Assembly (NCBI GenBank): GCA_964019155.1
Contig: OZ025241.1
Location: 83,861,044-83,925,043, forward strand
Length of the DNA stretch: 64,000 bases
Direction: 5' to 3'
Source: Osedax fenrisi
Lineage: Eukaryota > Annelida > Polychaeta > Sabellida > Siboglinidae
The notes under the pieces are model-generated. The model had not been told where the DNA came from. It did no database searches and was given only the letters and a program-made list of their open reading frames with translations. The position numbers and the translations under genes are program-made. Numbering within the stretch: the stretch's first letter is position 1; every line of letters begins with the position of its first letter. This document shows, piece after piece, positions 24,716 to 36,255 of this stretch.

Positions 24716-25733
24716 ATGTCTAAATCTGTGGTTGCGAAGAAGAAGGATGATTTACAATTTGATTTAGAACAACAATTTATACTTAGGATGCCACCAGTAA
24801 ATACATTTTAAATATTATTTAGTATTATAATTATTAAAATAATATTTATAAATATAAATTTTATATTAGATATATTTAACGTATACTTATTATAATAATA
24901 TATTATTATATTAGATTACTATTTTATTTAATATCATATTTTATTTAATTTATAAATTATTTATATCTTAAAGATTATCTTTAAGATAATCTTTATTAAA
25001 TATTAATATTATTTGGATCAAGGAATATGTTGGTATTTGGTCTAAAGAGATGAAAATGAAAATATCGTATCCCTTAATATCCGTAATTGTGTTCAGTTTA
25101 TAATACTTATAATAATCTCTGTCATAGAGTCTATGTGAATGTAATACATATATACCGAAGATATTTACTTTCCGTGATAGCGGTATATAAAATATATATA
25201 TATATATTCACAGATTTGATCTGAGATTAATATTCTATATTATTCATACGCACTATTTTACACACATTCACACACACACACACATATAAAGTAGGTTTTA
25301 AAAATGAATACATACATCTAAAAGTAAAAAGTAGGTAATTTGGACTGACAAATTCCCTGTCTATGTATTAATAATACATTGTATTTCCATAATATTTTAC
25401 ATAATATATTTACTTGACCAATAATCCACTATTTTCAATGACAAGGATATACATTTTTACCTCTCAAAACAGTAGTAATTGCTTTTGTTATGCATCTAAA
25501 TTAGTCATCATATATACCCATACAACTTATGTCATGTATTATCTGCATTTTATGAGTGAGGGTCTTGCAAATCTATGATTTAATGCGTCTCACAACGTGT
25601 ATAAATATATATATATATATATATATATTTGTTACCGATTGTTATTTTAATTATGATATAATGTATATATATTCTTATATTATAAATATGTAATATAAAT
25701 ATCCATTTGTATTTTATGACATTTATGTTAACG

Positions 25734-25765
<32 letters not shown>

Positions 25766-27977
25766 ATATATATATATAAATTATATAACATAATATATAT
25801 TATATATATATATGTTCACTGTGAGTTAAATATAGTTGACAACTATATAGCCCTTCATACGGTTACAGGGTTCAGCGATAGCCCTACAACGTGACATACA
25901 GTCAGGTGCGATGAACCTAAAAGATAAGCTGAACATCGAACTCGAGCAGGACTGTAGGATCGGCAAGGTTGTCTACGGAGGACTAGTGATGCCCGCTCAG
26001 GTCAGCCCACCATCTTAGTCGTCGTAGTCGTTTTAACACTTTTACAACATTTCCGGTAACAAAGGTTTCCGACGCGGTAAAACCTAATTTATCTATATAC
26101 TACAAATATATATCCTACGAATTGAACCTACTATTGAATTTACAAATAAATATCATTTATTTCATTACATGATAGTTTATTAATAGTGCACCGATAAGAA
26201 TACCAATACCATTATTTGTCGATCTCAAATCACTAGGGGAATTGGTCCCTTGATGATGAATCATACTAATCGTATAGACATGCATCACGATATGTGAATC
26301 TCAACTAAATACTTTCTACACATATACATAAATATATATATATATATATAAACTCAGCATTTTAGTAGTATAGCATATATGTAAAGGAAATCACTACTAA
26401 TATTGAAATGATTGAGCGTACCGTTACTATTTGATGACGACGACGCTCTCGCGTGTTCACAGTTAGTGGACCTACCAACGATCGTGGAGTCTCTGAAGAC
26501 CACGGATAAGAAGACGTTCTACAAGACTGCTGACATCTGCCAGGTTCGTCGTCACCGCCAGCGTTACGTTCATACGAAGTTAGGCGTTACATGTTGTTTA
26601 AATATAGATATTTAAATAGATCTATATTATATAATGCAAGTTCAATATTTAATTTATAGTTATTGACAATAACTTATTGTTATTGTTATTTTGGTGAAGT
26701 CCTGGTGTACAGGATAACTCCATACAAGAGCGCTTAGATGAATTATAACCGAATAGATCTAATGTCCCTTCGAAGCCGCTCTCATGTTAATCATAGTCAT
26801 CCATAGTTTTAACGAGAGCAGATCATTTTGTATACACAATTATATGAAACACTTCTATATATTATTTTAATACCTATTTATTTGTTCGCATATGGATTGA
26901 ACCCACATCCTACTACATATACTTTATTTATAATATCCATAACACATGACCGATGTACTGCAATGGTTTCATATTACACGATTTCAATAAGAGAGATGTT
27001 AGCTATTGACCTCTAGATGTTAACCTCTAGGTTTAGAGTATCGCTACCTTCTAGTATCGTATTCATACTTATAATAATATATATAGCACCTTTTAGTATA
27101 CAGTAATATTGTTATGTAGTGTTTTAAGACTCATCGACGCGACATCTTTTAACTACCCGAATAAGCTTTACCGACGACTTTAACGTAGAACGTAACTAAC
27201 AATATTCGATCACGATCATCTTAACGCTAATGCCATTAATTAACCATCGTTTCGACCTTACCAAAGTACCTAATGACCTTCACCACGCAGATGTTGATAT
27301 GTGGTATGGACGACGGGGACAAGGTGTGGACTAAGAACACTGAATCCAAGTATAGGTGGAACCACGGACGTTAGTACCCACCACTACATCCGTCTACCTA
27401 ACACATGTGTAATGTCTACCTAAAACAGACGTAATGTCTATCTAAAACAGGCGTAATGTCTACCTAACACATGTGTAATGTCTACCTAACACAGGCGTAA
27501 TGTCTACCTAACACATGTGTAATGTCTACCTAACACAGAAGTAATGTCTACCTAACACAGGCATAATGTCTACCTAACACAGAAGTAATGTCTACCTAAC
27601 ACAGGCGTAATGTCTACCTAACACATGTGTAATGTCTACCTAACACAGAAGTAATGTCTACCTAACACAGGCATAATGTCTACCTAACACAGAAGTAATG
27701 TCTACCTAACACAGGCGTAATGTCTACCTAACACAGGCGTAATGTCTACCTAACACAGGCTTAATGTCTACCTAAAACAGACGTAACACCCGGTAGTCAT
27801 ATCGGGTATGCTCGTATTAGTTATAGCTCTCACAGAATACGAGTCCCATAGGTAAAATGTAATAGGGTGTAGCGGGTGTGTGCGCAGATGACCTTGACAA
27901 TATAGCGCTACCTGAGGGGATTGCCTATCTGGTAGCTGATTGGCTTAGACTGATGGAACGTGATATTGATATTAATG

Positions 27978-28025
<48 letters not shown>

Positions 28026-30766
28026 AAGTTTTATTGGGTGTCACATTTTATTGGCAAGCAAATTAATATACGAGTACACGAATATTATAATCAGATTGTA
28101 ATAGATACTCGTGTAATATTATATTGCATATTAATATATACCATTTGTTATGTAACCCCCCCCCACCCTGGTATAATGTTAACCCCCCCCCCCGCCCCAC
28201 TCTAGTTACCGCCCCGATGAAGAGTGTTAGGACTCGCAGATTTCGCAAGACGCTACACAAGAACGTTAGATATTATACTATATGTATGTGTGTGTATGTG
28301 TGTGTATGCGTATGTGTGTGTATGTGTGTGTGTGTACGTGTGTGTGATTGTGTATGTAGGTGTGTGTGTATAATCTATATATAAGTTAAAATAATTGATA
28401 AAAGATAATTACAAATATCTGTAAAAAATTAATCTCTATATTTATATCTATTTTTATATATAAATATATAATTCATATATGAAATATACTCACTATTATT
28501 GAAATGAGATAATTTTATCGTAGCTGTATATATCCTTCATGTAATGCTAGAAATTTGTTTCAATTCATCGAATAGTTTATCTAAACTTCGAGGTAGAATA
28601 CACGTACGCACAATGTCCTATATATCTAATCGCGAGTGTGTGAATCGCATGCACAGCTGCCGTACCAGCAGAAGTAAGTACAGCGGAAAGCTTGACATAA
28701 ATTGAAAGTAAGATTATTTGCACGTTCACAATTGGTATAGGCTATCCAGTCTCCTGGGTTGTTTGCCGCTTGGTGAATAGTTAACCCAGAGAAGGTCGCT
28801 GTATATCTCATATACGTGAGGTGTGCAGCGTAAGTGATGACTGATGGCAGATTCTCAATATGTCTGGGGTCGGTTGCTCCACAAAATAAATTGCCCTATG
28901 ACTAATCTAAGGCAATATTTACAATTACGAGATAGCTAAGGATTATCCTAGTACAATCCATGAATAATGTAGTTCTCATAACACCGTCCCCTGTGGAGTC
29001 TGTTTCTGAATCCCTATATTTATTTAAATAACTTTATTTTAGAAACCAATAAGGTTAAAGTATATACCTATCATATATATATATATATAGTAAATACACG
29101 ATCTATATATAGAATCTAACCGATGATGAATCTATAAATAGAATCCGGAGCAGCCCGATATAGAGAAGGAAGTGAAGCGTCTCTTTCGTATGGACAACGA
29201 AGCTATCGATGTGAAATGGGAGGTGATAGCGGAACAGGAGAAAGACAACGAACAGGAGAAACAGGTTCTTCATGAAACACCCCGCCCCCTCCCCCACGCT
29301 AATCAGCTATTCACCACTTTATCAACACCGTACACTGTACGGCATACCCCACTCTAAACACTCCCATACCTAAAATGTTTCCGAGGAAGATTTTATATAA
29401 CGCGTGCGAAATCGTATAATTTGATTTTGTACACAAAACATGAATAACGCCACCTATACACATGTATAAATATGTTGTTTATAATGTAAATTCATATCAA
29501 ACTATACAGTTTTAAAATGATAAAAAAAATTTTAATTATTATTTAATGATGAAAACTAAGTGTTCATTATTAATATATAGCCAATTAATGGGATATTTTT
29601 GTTTTAAATGCTATACATATCTATGAGGCGAGTAAAATCTAACTCTTATAGTGAACGTCATTTAATAGAACGATGATAAAATTATTATAAAAACTACGTC
29701 TAGCCTTAATCTATTTCAGTGATTTAAATAATACTGCTAATAGCGGCAGGGGTTCTCACTTAAATATTTTGGGAGATATGGAATGTTATATGTTTGCCTA
29801 CACCCCTCTATACACCCTTGTTTCCCTTTATCACCCTATCCACCCTGCTCTCTTGTAAGTGTACACATCTTTGTACAGCAGCTACGGCGAAATAGATAAT
29901 ACTGATGGTATTGTGATAGTAGTTATACGATTATACACCTGTATAAACATGGTGTACAATCGTACAGATCTGTATAAACATCGATGTGACAATATGTTAC
30001 ACCAGTCTCAGACGCACACATAGCACAGCTATATCTACACTTAGTCAGTGAGTTTATAGAGAGCTCTACATCATACCAGCGCCTAACTATATGTCCCCCC
30101 CCCATCTAGTACATAATACCCTGTCTATTACAGGGCTCTCACCTGTTTATTTCATTATACCCGGTCCTAACCCTATGTACCCCGCGCCAAATTATACGGA
30201 TTACCCCATCTAGTATTTAACACACTACTTAACTATATATACCCTAAGACTAATTCCATAGGTTTCCCATCTAGTACATAACACCCTCACCTAACCCTTT
30301 TCCCCGCATCTAACCATATGGCTCCCCCCGCGAGCGCCTAACCCTATGCCCCGCCCCCCCCCCTCGCCTAACTTTATGCCCCGCCCCCCCCCCTCGCCTA
30401 ACTTTATGCCCCGCCCCCCCCCTCGCCTAACTTTATGCCCCGCCCCCCCCCCCCCGCGCCTAACTTTATGCCCCTCCCCCCCCCTCACCTAACCCTATAC
30501 CCCTCCCCCCCACCGCACCTAACCCTATGTACCGCCCCCCCTTCACCTAACCCTAAGCCCCGCCCCACCCTTCACCTAACCCTATACCCCTCCCCCCATT
30601 AGGTGCTCGCTCACGGTGAATACAACAAGAACACGCAGGTTCAACCTAAGGTGGAGTTCACAGAATTTGGTGAGTCATGCATTGGCGCACCCATACTAGA
30701 ATACTCTTTAACTTCAATATATATCAGTATCCATTATATATATATATAGTAGTATTTATTTTAATT

Positions 30767-30798
<32 letters not shown>

Positions 30799-32111
30799 TC
30801 GTGAAACGATAGATACATATAACTATGTTACTTCCGATATGTACACACCAACATGAAATAATACCTTGTCCGTGGTGATATGATATTAGAGTAAAACAAT
30901 GATTGTATGTACATATAATTTAATAATTAATAATGCGTTGTAATAGTGTTATATGTTCCTGATGCAGTTAATCGTTACCTACTAGTTGTATAGTGTATGT
31001 GTGTGTGTGTGTGTATGTGTGTGTGTGTGTGCATGTTAACCACACGCCCCCACCCCCACCTACTTCCCCATTCGCCCCCACTACAACCCCCCCCGCCCGC
31101 CCCCCTCCAGATGAGCTAGACATGTTCGGGGAGATGAGTTCTTCGGATGACGACGATGACAATGATGACACAGTGGGTGCTAACGATGCAGATAACAGTT
31201 AGCTATCATTGTACAGTGTACACTGTATGCTGTACATTGTACATCAGCAGCAGTAGCGGCAGCACAGAGCAGTAGAGACTATCGTATGCGATCATGTATT
31301 ATGGAAATAGTGCCACATTTTGTGATTTTTTTTTATTTATGAAATATAATAATAATAAATTTAGTATGTAGTCTATCAACTTTCCGAAAAGTAGAGCCTA
31401 ACATTATTTATAAATCATTAAAATCAACATTTTAGAACACTTTTTTTTATTATTATTGAAATATACCGAAAAACTAAAAAATACGTTTATAATGAGTTAT
31501 TTTTAAATATTTATAATTTAATATTTTAGATTATTAAAGTGCCTATCATATCTACTGTTATTGTGCTCGAATGTAGTCTAGAAGGTTATAGGTTAAATAA
31601 ATAGAACACAAGCATTTGATTCGTTGCTTGAATGAATAGCTGTCAATCTACAACCCTTTCATTTTTTAAATTAATTAATTTATAATTTCACTATTCATAT
31701 TCAAAGTATATAAGTAATAATTTTAAGTAATATATAAGTATATAACATTATAACATTCATGTATGCTAATGCAATTATAACATCAAATGTATTTATATAT
31801 TGAATTACGTTCATTTATAAGCATATATAAGAAATATAACATTACTGTAGTCTACTTTTAAACTCGATTTATCGAAATAATCATTTTTCATGTTTTTACC
31901 TTTTTATAAAAATTATAATTCTAGAATTAATTATCCAAACTTGATGACATTTTCTATATTTCTTATTTATGTATATTGCAGGACTATTTCGTTGATTTAT
32001 AAAATATATTATTTGCACATGAAATAAAATGTATAAAAGTATAAATTTGTATTACTTTTTGAAATTTTATATTTCAAAATAAAAAATTGTTCTTACAAAG
32101 AGATATACTAG

Positions 32112-32175
<64 letters not shown>

Positions 32176-35100
32176 TATTCAACTATACAGTTTATAGAAT
32201 TTACAAATATTAATTAATTAATGGGTTATAGTTTTTTTTTAAATAAAAAGAATCCCATCTATTTACATTGAGTTCCTAAGGCTGCATATCCCCTTAACGG
32301 GAACGTATGCCATTTGAAGAATTTACATGTATAAGGATTGGCAATACAATGGTCTATTTAAAGTGCCACGCTCAGAAATATATTCATCAAATCTGGCTAA
32401 TTGTTGTTGTATTATGATTACAATTCATATACACACAATGTAATAATGTCATATTTATAATATACAATATATTATATGTATATAAATATACGTACAAAAT
32501 AATATTATTATTTTTTGTAATATTTCTATGAAATTTGTATATTTAGTGATATTACTAATTATAGTATAAATATGACGTTATTTCACTCTTTATACATTTC
32601 ATCCTTTACATATATTAAACCCAAACCCAATATAAAGTAGCATGGTAAATATAATATATTTTTCAAAATTTTGAATTCACCAATGCAAGATAATTATTCT
32701 GAGTAAAATATATATAAAGTAGACAGAGGAAAAAAAAATATAACCAATTTTAAAAACTAATATAACCGCTATTAATATCAAATAAGACTTATAGTAAGAT
32801 TAACACTATAACAACTAATGTTTATAATGTCTACTATGTCCACTATATGTCAATAGTATAAATGTAAATGCAAATAATAACTTAAATTGTAAAATATCAT
32901 ATAGAAATTGACAGATGGAGAAAATTATATTAAATTATTCAAGCTATTTCATTATTTTATAATATCACATGATACAATAATAATGGTAATAATGATATAA
33001 ATAAATAAAATAAACAATATGGTTTTTAAATTATAAAAATCGTCAATATATAAATTATAATATATCATATAACATATAACATATAACAAATATTTAAAAA
33101 TTAGGCATTTAGATTATAAATAAATTTATATAATTTAACTATTTATTTTACATGGTGTGTTAAAAATATGATTTTTATGGTATTACAGCTTTGTTACCGT
33201 TGTTAAAGATTACATACATCAGGGCAATAGAAACGCACCCTTACTGACCACCCACACGTCTCTATTTCATTACAAATGTAACACACTTGTAACACACTTG
33301 TAACACACACAAATGTAAACACACTCTAATATTATTTTATTAAATACCTATTTTTTGAACTATTATTTATCCCAAACATTAGATCAAACGAGTAACTCGA
33401 CTTAAATATAGATTCAACATTGTAAACTCGATATTTTTAATAAGTAAATTTTCTACTATATATCTCACGATAACGATATATTTAAATAATTACAAATATT
33501 CACTACGTACACATTTCCACATCATTTGACCTCTACATCGCTGCCTTTCAGCCCCACTGAGCCCCTTTAACCCCGCCACCGCTGGCTCCCCCTCGCTACA
33601 GACGACTTCCAGACGAGACTCCTAGAACTCGCCGACGACATAGAATCTCTGAAGGAACGCAAGCTGGCCAATCGGCTCGATCAGCAGATCCCTCACTCGC
33701 ACGAAGCCCTGGTTCGTAAGCCCCGCCCCCCTAGTACCTCCCCTTCTCCTTATGATACACTCTCTGCACAGTTCAGAGATGTTTATCTATGCGGTTCTAA
33801 TTCTAAATGTATGGTCGGCTGCAATCGTGGCTGACGAGCCAATTACGTAGGTCCATAATCATACACACGATATAGTAACTAGTAACTAGTGATGTAAATA
33901 ATGCATTAGCCGAGACTCTAGCCAAGTGAGTCCGAGCCGAGTTGAGACTTTAGGTAACTGAGACTGCATCATGCTTTAGATTTGAGCATCATTTACATCA
34001 CTACTAGTAACCCATAGCGTTAACCTTAGCACCTCACATCTATAGTGGTGTTGGATAACGCAGGAACATAACCCTAGATTCCCCCCGTATAACAATAATG
34101 TATCGAGTTTAGATATTAACATCACTCGACGTTATCTGTGTTTCATAGACATTTGTGATGCCTAATACATGTTGCATTTAGTATTAGCAATGATAGCAAT
34201 GATACACGATACTACAACACTAGCGAGCACCTGTATCGAATGCCTTCACACGCTATAATACATCTGATATCTGTGATATACGCTCTCTCTCACTCTTTCT
34301 CTCGCCAGGCCTAATCAGATCGTTAAGGCCTGTACAGTTTAGGCGTTATTGAAGTGTAAGTGTGCCGTATGCGATAATACACGTATCATTATTTTATATT
34401 ATTCATTTTGTCAAATTTGTAGAATCTTTAAAGAATCCGCTTTGAAATTTCACTTTTTAGAATCATATTTCATATTAATTAATCATGTATTGCGTGTATC
34501 ATCCATTGACAGTTAGTATAACCGCGATTAAGTTCAGCGTGTGTTTGTATGCTATTCTCCTCTTACATATACTAGTGCGGCTTTCTATATTACGATAGGC
34601 TCGATGGTGTGCATTAGTTTGCTATCTACGCGTTATGCAGCTGACTATTTCAATGCCTATTTACTTGAATGGTAATGTAGGTCTGTACCACGCTTAATCT
34701 ATTAATAGATTTCTATAAAGCGATCGCTAATTGATGTATATAGATGTATATAAATGTACGAATTCCATATCAAATTGATGGCGACGATTTATTTCGTAAA
34801 TTATTACTAAAGTAGTTTTCGCTTCAATAATATACGACTTGCGTTAGAGATATTCCCTTCCGTTGTGATCCCGTCTATTATTATCCCTGTATTGCGATTA
34901 TGACTAGCACCACGTCACTTTATGATATCACCCCATTCTATTGTGGACACATACCTCGAAGGTCTAACCTACTATGTTGTTTCCCATTCATTATTTTGTC
35001 GATTGATTTATATTTATTTAAGAAAATCGTAGTCTAACGTATAAATATTTTCTAATGATAACAAACGTTATTTGTTATAAGTATGTAATGTGTTGTTACA

Positions 35101-35459
35101 TTACAACAGGTGCAGCTGCAACAAGCATTCCGTGTTCTGAGCGAAGAGCAGGAGAAAAAAGAACAAGAGGTTATTTAATCCCACCTCCTATAGTTATGTA
35201 GCCCCACCCCCTATTTATAATTAATTCATGTATATAATATTGTATATATTATTAAATTTATATATTAAATTAAATATTAAAAATATGTATATATGTATAT
35301 TTACTCATATATTATTTTATTATATATATAGATTATAATATTTCAACTAAAATTAATTTAATGATATAAATTACAATATATATGTTTTACACATCTTCAT
35401 CATTAACTATAATACATCATTTACAGCACAAATTGTTATCATCCATGTTGAACTCCTGA
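24716..35459 (+). CDS. TAF7: TAF7, TFIID subunit 7
   Basis: Exons: 24716-24796, 25869-26000, 26463-26543, 27291-27369, 28206-28264, 29154-29264, 30603-30669, 31111-31197, 33602-33711, 35110-35169 and 35427-35459. Phases agree throughout, giving about 299 residues (human TAF7 has 349). The product is a TFIID component that contacts TAF1 and helps control promoter-bound TFIID. The TAFII55 N-terminal domain is clear: EQQFILRMPP, SGAMNLKDKLNIEL, LVDLPTIVESLKT, KKTFYKTADIC (residues 87-97), WNHGLTAPMK and RTRRFRK (133-139). The acidic DELDMFGEMSSSDDDD stretch follows, then a helical, coiled-coil-like C-terminus. The last exon is less certain: if the exon 10 donor (GTTATT) is not used, the frame stops at 35178, giving 291 residues. 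AATAAA occurs at 35554. Confidence 0.93.
26691..26935 (-). mobile_element. SINE family A, copy 3, diverged (TAF7 intron 3)
   Basis: On the minus strand it retains CTCTCGTTAAAACTATGGAT, ACATGAGAGCGGCTTCGAAG and GGACATTAGA. The B-box region (GGGTTCAATCC) and the tail are degraded, and an insertion splits the central domain. Confidence 0.7.
27391..27789. repeat. 22-bp minisatellite, about 18 units (TAF7 intron 4)
   Basis: The unit GTCTACCTAACACAGGCGTA and its variants are repeated about 18 times, starting about 20 bp after the exon 4 donor. Unit variants differ at CATGTG, AGGCG, AGAAG and AGGCA. The five-unit order TGTG-GAAG-GGCA-GAAG-GGCG occurs twice in a row, which is a higher-order repeat of about 110 bp. 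There are no unique spacers. Confidence 0.9.
28156..28205. repeat. C-rich tract before TAF7 exon 5
   Basis: Two C homopolymer-like runs (CCCCCCCCACCC and CCCCCCCCCCGCCCC) lie immediately before the TCTAG acceptor of exon 5, in otherwise A/T-rich DNA. Confidence 0.8.
28283..28372. repeat. (GT)n-type microsatellite (TAF7 intron 5)
   Basis: An imperfect TGTGTATG/TGTGTG tract of about 90 bp, starting about 20 bp after the exon 5 donor. Confidence 0.9.
28590..28990. other. Unexplained block of normal base composition in TAF7 intron 5
   Basis: About 400 bp with far more G+C than the rest of the intron. I find no phase-compatible exon, TIR or tRNA box. A decayed transposon is the most likely explanation. 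Confidence 0.3.
30290..30602. repeat. C-rich minisatellite ending at the TAF7 exon 7 acceptor
   Basis: Units of about 31-36 bp of the form CCTAACTTTATGCCCCGCCC plus a run of 8-13 C are repeated about nine times. The array ends directly in the CCCCATTAG acceptor at 30602. The complementary strand carries many G runs that could form G-quadruplexes. Confidence 0.9.
33887..34003. mobile_element. hAT-like MITE, 117 bp, with 8-bp TSD (TAF7 intron 9)
   Basis: The inverted ends are TAGTGATGTAAATAATGC and, reverse-complemented, TAGTGATGTAAATGATGC. A perfect 8-bp direct repeat CTAGTAAC flanks the element (33879-33886 and 34004-34011). End sequence and TSD length fit the hAT superfamily. Confidence 0.85.
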
Positions 35460-35694
35460 ACAGTATTAAAGAAATAACATTATTATTGATAATAATATGA
35501 GTAAGCAATTTATTAATGAATATCTGTTATTATTGTCAGAGTAGACGAAAATTAATAAATAAAAGTATAAAAATAAATGAATGAATGGCACGTAATAAGT
35601 TATATTGATTAACGGTAATTGAAATAATATATTATAATGTATAATATATATATATAATTGTGATGTCATGTAATATAGATGGAGGAATAATAAC

Positions 35695-35983
35695 AATAAT
35701 AATAAATATATGTATATATATAGTGATCGTAATAATATCAAAATAATTCTTTAATACTATTATTTTAGTTATAACCAGAGTGAATTTAGATTAAGAACAT
35801 TTTAGAATGTAAATAAAACAATAACAAATATGATATAGTAATAATAAATAGATGTATATATATATGTAGTGATCTTAATAATATCAAAATAATTCTTTAA
35901 TACTAATATTTTAGTTATAACCAGAGTGAATTTGGTTTAGAATATTTTAGAATGTAAATAAAACAATAACAAACATGATATAG
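35695..35983. repeat. Tandem duplication of about 147 bp downstream of TAF7
   Basis: The section containing TATATATAGTGATC, TAATATCAAAATAATTCTTT and AGTTATAACCAGAGTGAATT appears twice, at about 35695-35838 and 35845-35983, with few differences. It lies between the convergent TAF7 and membrane-protein genes. Confidence 0.85.
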
Positions 35984-36119
35984 TAAGATAATACTCAATC
36001 CTGAATATTCGACGGGCAATTGAATTATTAGGATAACATCCCGAATTATCGTCAACCTATTCGAGTATACGCACACCTACATCTAATAAGCGCAATTCTC
36101 GATATAAACAATAGTAGTA

Positions 36120-36255
36120 GATCGTAGGAGAGAGGGTGCAAAGGTCAATAGTAGATGGTAGGAGAGAGGGTGCAAAGGTCAATAGTAGATAGTATGAGAG
36201 AGGGTCGAAGGTCAATAGTAGATAGTATGAGAGATGGTCGAAGGTCAATAGTAGA
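36120..36255. repeat. 33-bp minisatellite covering a stop codon
   Basis: About four units carry GGTCAATAGTAGAT on the plus strand followed by variable GGTAGGAGAGAGGGTGCAAA-type sequence. The unit at the high-coordinate end contains the last codons and stop of the minus-strand membrane-protein gene (stop at 36245-36247). Confidence 0.85.

Noticed and set aside
26417..26462. Upstream extension of TAF7 exon 3 (VPLLFDDDDALACSQ)
   Set aside because: The frame is open, but an AG acceptor there gives the wrong phase. Starting at 26463 after TTCACAG restores both phase and the exact family spacing before LVDLP.
34290..34345. Extra TAF7 exon after the CT-rich tract and GCCAG
   Set aside because: Good-looking pyrimidine tract and AG, but the frames that match phase meet stops at once, and exons 9 and 10 already join in phase.
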